A DNA stretch of 64,000 bases. Source: Palaemon carinicauda (lineage: Eukaryota > Arthropoda > Malacostraca > Decapoda > Palaemonidae). How positions within the stretch are numbered: the first letter of the stretch is position 1; every line of letters starts with the position of its first letter. The notes below the pieces were generated by a model. The model was not told where the DNA came from, ran no database searches, and was given only the letters and a program-made list of their open reading frames with translations. Location: the NCBI RefSeq assembly GCF_036898095.1, contig NC_090728.1, positions 93,390,812 through 93,454,811 of the forward strand, in the 5' to 3' direction. Shown in pieces: positions 59,500 through 64,000 of this stretch. Position numbers and translations under genes: made by a program.

Positions 59500-60731
59500 A
59501 AGCCCTGCTATCCATCCAGAAGATGCTGAAGAAGGAACGCTGCTCAGTCAGGCTGTGGATGAGTCTGGTAGGGACGCTGTCATCCGTGGAACATTTTGTG
59601 TCACTAGGAAGACTACACCTCCGTCCTCTTCAATACCATCTAGCTTTTCACTGGAAAAAGGACAAGACGCTAGAAGCGGTCTCGATCCCGGTTTCCGAAA
59701 AGATAAAGTCTTGTCTGACTTGGTGGAAGGACAATATCAACCTAAGAGAGGGTCTTCCCCTGGCTGTTCAGACTCCCAACCACGTTCTCTTCTCGGACGC
59801 ATCGGACGTAGGCTGGGGCGCGACACTAGACGGTCGGGAATGCTCAGGACTGTGGAACTCGAGTCAGAGGAGCATGCATATCAACTGCAAGGAGCTGTTG
59901 GCAGTACATCTGGCCTTGAAAAGCTTCAAGTCTCTCCTTCGAGGCAAAGTGGTGGAAGTTAACTCGGACATCACCACGGCCTTGGCGTACATCTCCAAAC
60001 AAGGAGGTATCCACTCACTGACGTTGTACGAGATCGCAGGGACCTGCTCATCTGGTCAAAAGGTCAAGACATCTCCCTAGTAACGAGGTTCATCCAAGGC
60101 GACTTGAACGTCATAGCAGATTGTCTCAGTCGGAAAGGGCAAGTAATTCCAACCGAATGGACCCTCCACAAGGATGTGTGCAAGAGACTTTGGACCACTT
60201 GGGGTAAAACCATCCATAGATCTCTTTGCAACCTCGCTGACCAAGAGGCTTCCAATCTATTGCTCTCCAGTCCCGGACCCAGCAGCAATACATATAGATG
60301 CTTTCCTCCTAGATTGGTCACATCTGGATCTCTACGCATTCCCACCGTTCAAGATTGTCAACAAGGTACTGCAGAAGTTCGCCTCTCACGAAGGGACAAG
60401 GTTGACGTTAGTTGCTTCCCTCTGGCCCGCGAGAGAATGGTTCACCGAGATACTTCGATGGTTAGTAGACATTCCCAGTAGTCTTCCTCTAAGGGTAGAC
60501 CTTCTACGTCAGCCACACGTAAAGAAGGTACTCCAAAGCCTCCACGCTCTTCGTCTGACTGCCTTCAGACTATCGAAAGACTCTCGAGAGCTAGAGGCTT
60601 TTCGAAGGAAGCAGCCAGTGCGATTGCTAGAGCAAGGAGAGCGTCTTCCATTAGAGTCTACCAATCGAAGTGGGAAGTCTTCCGAGACTGGTGCAAGTCA
60701 GTTTCTGTATCCTCGACCAGTACCTCTGTAG
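59500..60731 (+). pseudogene. DIRS-4 RT thumb, RNase H and MT-like region
   Basis: 59500-60080 carries the RT connection WMSLVGTLSS...LGRLHLRPLQYHL, then RNase H with LFSDASDVGWGATL, HINCKELLAV and NSDITTALAYISKQGG, i.e. the D, E and D residues. A one-base slip near 60038 moves the frame to GDLNVIADCLSRKG...EWTLHKDVC (60068-60200), and a second near 60207 to SIDLFATSLTKRLPIYCSPVPDPAA...DLYAFPPF and on to 60731. The post-RNase H module is the one reported as methyltransferase-like in DIRS elements; no DPPY-type motif is visible. Without the palm this protein cannot reverse-transcribe. Confidence 0.85.
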
Positions 60732-61630
60732 CTCAAATAGCTGTTTTTCTCTTATACCTGAGAAAAGGACGATCCCTTTCAGCTCCCACTATCAAGGGCT
60801 ACAGAAGCATGTTGGCATCGGTCTTCCGGCATAGAGGCTTAGATCTTTCCAAACATAAAGATCTGCAAGACCTCATTAAGTCTTTTGAGACCACCAAGGA
60901 GCGTCGTTTGGGTACCCCTGGATGGAATTTAGACGTGGTACTAAGATTCTTCATGTCAGACAGGTTGGAGCCGTTACAATCAGCCTCCCTGAAAGATCTC
61001 ACTCTTAAGACTCTTTTCCTGTTATGCTTAGCCTCGGCTAAAAGAGTCAGTGAGATTCATGCCTTCAGCAAGAACATCGGATTTTCGTCAGAAAAAGCCA
61101 CTTGTTCGCTACAACTTGGTTTTCTAGCCAAAAATGAGCTGCCTTCTCGGCCTTGGCCTAAATCTTTCGATATCCCCAGCTTATCGGAGATCGTAGGCAA
61201 TGAACTAGAAAGAGTCTTATGCCCTGTTAGAGCTCTTAAGTTCTATTTAAAGCGTACTAAACCTTTACAAGGCCAATCTGAAGCTTTATGGTGTTCAGTT
61301 AAGAAACCATCCTTGCCTATGTCAAAGAATGCTTGGTCAGACTTTATCAGATTGTTAATACGAGAAGCTCATTCACATCTGAGTGAGGAAGACCAAACTT
61401 TGCTTAAGGTGAAGACGCACGAAGTTAGAGCTGTAACAACTTCCGTGGCCTTTAAGCAAAATATATCTCTGCAAAGTATAATGGACGCAACCTATTGGAG
61501 AAGCAAGTCAGTGTTCGCGTCATTTTACTTGAAAGATGTCCAGTCTCTTTACAAGAACTGCTACACACTGGGACCATTCGTAGCAGCGAGTGCAGTAGTG
61601 GGTGAGGGCTCAACCACTACAATTCCCTAA
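60482..61630 (+). CDS. DIRS-4 tyrosine recombinase, intact open frame
   Basis: Open from 60482 (after TAG at 60479-60481) to the stop at 61628-61630, about 382 codons. The first ATG is at 60809, but the domain begins upstream (ARGFSKEAASAIARARRASS, about 60588-60647), so the ATG is probably not the functional start. The N-terminal core-binding part has VYQSKWEVFRDWC and TIKGYRSMLASVFRHRG. The catalytic residues are Arg in AKRVSEIHA (codon 61043-61045), His and Arg in THEVRAVTT (61418 and 61427), a Trp in YWRSKS and the nucleophile Tyr in FYLKDV (61526-61528). It would join the circular cDNA to a target without target duplication. It overlaps the MT-like frame by about 250 bases in another phase, as DIRS ORFs commonly do. 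Confidence 0.9.
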   Translation, partial: SSSKGRPSTSATRKEGTPKPPRSSSDCLQTIERLSRARGFSKEAASAIARARRASSIRVYQSKWEVFRDWCKSVSVSSTSTSVAQIAVFLLYLRKGRSLSAPTIKGYRSMLASVFRHRGLDLSKHKDLQDLIKSFETTKERRLGTPGWNLDVVLRFFMSDRLEPLQSASLKDLTLKTLFLLCLASAKRVSEIHAFSKNIGFSSEKATCSLQLGFLAKNELPSRPWPKSFDIPSLSEIVGNELERVLCPVRALKFYLKRTKPLQGQSEALWCSVKKPSLPMSKNAWSDFIRLLIREAHSHLSEEDQTLLKVKTHEVRAVTTSVAFKQNISLQSIMDATYWRSKSVFASFYLKDVQSLYKNCYTLGPFVAASAVVGEGSTTTIP

Positions 61631-62025
61631 TTCCTTATCCTTTTAATCTGTCTCTTGAAATGTTGTTTTTTTATGGGTTGTCCGGAGGGCTAAGAAGCCT
61701 TTCGCATCCTGGTTGATTTGGCGGGTGGTCAAAGTCATTTCTTGAGAGCGCCTAGATTAGGGGTTTGATGAGGTCCTGTTGTATGGGTTGCAACCCTTGA
61801 TACTTCAGATCCTAGGGGTCGATCAGCATCCTAAGAGGATCGCGAGGCTCCGTAAGGAAGACGTACTTAAAAGGCAGAGTAATTGTTCAAGTCGACTTCC
61901 TTACCAGGTACCTATTTATTTTGTTTTTGTTATTTGGATAACTTCTAAAATGAAATAAAAAACTCTTAGCTCATAAAAGTGTAAACATATATTACTGGTC
62001 TCTACCCACCATCCTGGGTGTGAAT
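61631..62025 (+). other. DIRS-4 3' non-coding region
   Basis: 400 bases between recombinase and ICR, with AAATAAAAAA near 61953 as a possible poly(A) signal. Nothing else seen. Confidence 0.5.
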
Positions 62026-62115
62026 CAGCTATATAATCACCGGCTAAGTTAAATATTGAAAAATGTTATTTTGATTATAAAATAAATTTTTGAATATACT
62101 TACCCGGTGATTATA
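62026..62115 (+). repeat. DIRS-4 internal complementary region (ICR)
   Basis: 62026-62064 is the exact reverse complement of the left outer end 55272-55310 (39 bases). 62065-62115 is the exact reverse complement of the right outer end 62304-62354 (51 bases). The two halves touch with no spacer. Confidence 0.97.
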
Positions 62116-62163
62116 AATTAAATGACCCTCCCTTCCTCCCCAATAGAGACGCAGTGGGACGAG

Positions 62164-62359
62164 GAGAAAATTGAGTCTTTGTTTACATTGAGAGCTGGGT
62201 ATCTGGTCGACAGATGGCGCTGTTGGGCACACCCGCAACCTGTGTAGCGATCGCTGGCGAGTTTTTCCGTAGAGTTGTCTGTCGAGCAACAGAGTTGCAG
62301 CTATATAATCACCGGGTAAGTATATTCAAAAATTTATTTTATAATCAAAATAACATTTT
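62164..62359 (+). repeat. DIRS-4 right inverted terminal repeat
   Basis: Inverse of the left ITR, with an outer extension AATTTATTTTATAATCAAAA that the left end lacks. The last bases ATTTT (62355-62359) equal the first bases of the left end. Confidence 0.95.
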
Positions 62360-64000
62360 ATTTTTAAAAATTTCTTATAAGTTGGGCATAATCTAAAGTA
62401 TTTTAACTTACATAATAGACCCTGAAGATCTTTTCTCAGGTTGTAGTACTTCAAAATTTTCCTCAAAATGGAATACAGTAGTGTTTTTGCAGTCTTATTT
62501 GATATATCATATGCAGTACTTGATAGTGTATCAAAGCATAAAATATTAAGGGCATTATATGTAGTAAGTCCCCTTCATAAAACCTTTCAAATATATTAAT
62601 CTGTGAGCAATGAGTTAAAGATGATTCAAATAAGTGCAAAATCTAATACAAATCAAATCATTTCATTTTTAAAAGAATTTTATTATGCACTGATAGTCGT
62701 AAAATGTTTTAATAGATGTGTAAGCTACCTCACTAAAAATAATGTACTGAGTGTGGGTTGGGGTGGGTGACTATGAGGTAGATGATATAGCTAATTACAT
62801 TAGACTTAAGAACTTTGCAACATGGGAGCCCACTCTTGGAAAGTATCTCTTTTATTTAGGGGACTTATTGTATAAATTTAACAAGCTTGGTTGTGTTTTA
62901 AGGTATTTTTCAGACCTTATTATAAACTTGTAAATCCCAAATTACTGATTTCTTTTATTTTAGTGTTTTATATTCTAAATTCTTCTGCTTGTGTGTGCCA
63001 AGGTCCATGATAAATTTGGCCAGCTCAGTGAGAGTAAAGATTATAGCCTTGGTGTTGTGTTTAAACTGCCTTTGATAACTAGTAAACCATGATACCGGTA
63101 TATGAGTTATCTACCTATTTCCAGAATATGTGCAATATTGAGGTCTATGTGAAAAGTTACATTTTCTCTATTTAGTACAAATTGATCTACTGTATAAGAA
63201 TCCTTTATGAAAGTGTTGCATATCCAAAGTGCCACCAAAATTATTATAAAAAAAAATATAAAGAAATATATTATTTTCATGTTTAACAAAAACTCCATGT
63301 TTTTATTTTATAAAAATTTTCCAGAATTTTTATAGCATGTCAAAAACATTAAAATTTTCAGTGTTGTTGAATGAAAGGACAAAAAAAATGCAATTTCAAT
63401 TGATATTACAGCAACTTGACACAAGGGAGTATTACAGCGCTGTTGTTGATGATCTCTTAAGCAGAATGTTTGAATATTATTTGGCAGCCTTTTGTCACTG
63501 TTGAAATTGCAAGTTATAACTATTGTCCTTGTACATTAATGTTCTGTACATAATACTCTACAGTCAGGGAAGTTACAGCCATAATCAGTACAGTACTGTA
63601 CTTTTACAGGTCTTGAATTTGAAAATGGAGATATTTACTGACATAAGTAACTTTTTTACTAGTATTGAAATTAGAATAAGAATATACGCTTTCAAGTTGT
63701 AACATTGTAACTTAAAAAGTAGCAATAAACTATTCAGTGGCACTGGTTTAAATGCTTGTGCTTTTACTAATATTGAAAAACCATTACCATGGAGTAAGAT
63801 CATGCTCTGTATCTTACATGTAGAATAATTTACAAATAAATCCAGTGCGGAATATTGTTTTGTCAGGTTGATGATATTATCCCTCCCTGTACATCATCAA
63901 TCCCATGAACACTTCAGAAAATTGTCTGTGATAATGATGTGTGCTCACTTTATAACTACAGTTATTTATTGATGTCATGTGATGTGAAAATTGTATTTGT
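62360..64000. other. non-coding sequence, nothing recognised
   Basis: AT-rich, with short open frames lacking motifs. A pyrimidine-rich acceptor-like stretch (TTTCTTTTATTTTAG, about 62949-62963) could open a 3' UTR exon of the sulfotransferase gene, but nothing else supports it. Confidence 0.4.

Larger units (their letters stand above)
55272..62359 (+). mobile_element. DIRS-4: young DIRS-type retrotransposon lacking the RT palm
   Basis: Complete terminal architecture: left ITR (55272-55443), long leader (55444-56655), gag-like region (56657-59496), RT thumb/RNase H/MT-like frames (59500-60731), tyrosine recombinase (60482-61630), ICR (62026-62115), right ITR (62164-62359). About 150 bases of the two ITRs are identical in my reading, so insertion or last replication was recent. 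The RT fingers and palm (YLDD) are missing: gag-like codons run directly into the RT thumb near 59500. No ordinary target duplication is visible, as expected for recombinase-mediated integration. Confidence 0.95.

Noticed and set aside
60809..61630. Phage or bacterial integrase, i.e. contamination
   Set aside because: The recombinase lies inside an element with ITRs and ICR whose relatives occur in introns of an animal gene in the same window.

Overview
The window looks like nuclear DNA of a large, repeat-rich animal genome, most likely a decapod crustacean (a palaemonid- or penaeid-type prawn). The reasons are very long (TA)n, (GA)n and (ATT)n microsatellites, a roughly 650-bp SINE-like repeat whose 3' end matches a LINE tail, several DIRS-type retrotransposons, and one intron-rich animal gene. 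The species assignment is inference from repeat style and was not tested by a search.

Host gene. Three + strand exons (18575-18963, 37418-37552, 45641-46183) join in frame into the catalytic part of a Golgi carbohydrate sulfotransferase of the chondroitin/dermatan/HNK-1 type (Sulfotransfer_2 family). Introns of about 18.5 kb and 8.1 kb separate them. The exon(s) for the N-terminal membrane anchor are not visible. A strong splice donor lies 28 bases after the stop codon, so the 3' UTR may be spliced.

Layout. 1-7.6 kb is a patchwork of mobile DNA: a broken REL-endonuclease LINE (R4/Dong-like) sitting between two (ATT)n tracts, two SINE-like copies, two head-to-head palindromes with tRNA-like promoter boxes, and an RTE-like LINE remnant. 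7.6-18.5 kb is AT-rich non-coding DNA with microsatellites. From 20.3 to 62.4 kb four DIRS-type tyrosine-recombinase retrotransposons follow one another, all in the sense of the host gene: DIRS-1 (about 20340-33395), DIRS-2 (38097-45507), DIRS-3 (47346-55224) and DIRS-4 (55272-62359). A fifth, eroded DIRS RT lies at 34380-35310. Each of the four carries inverted terminal repeats (ITRs) plus an internal complementary region (ICR) that matches the two outer ends joined together, the hallmark of DIRS replication through a circle. DIRS-1 sits in intron 1, DIRS-2 in intron 2, and DIRS-3 and DIRS-4 downstream of the stop codon.

How the parts relate. DIRS-1 shows clear stratigraphy: a SINE between gag and RT, an APE-type LINE, then a 5'-truncated copy of the same LINE that was itself split by a 1328-bp solo LTR with a 5-bp target duplication. 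DIRS-4 is the youngest by ITR identity and keeps an intact tyrosine recombinase with the R-H-R-Y residues. It lacks the RT palm, so it may have been mobilised in trans. No protein-coding host gene other than the sulfotransferase, and no RNA gene, could be supported. A 500-base assembly gap lies at 35424-35923.
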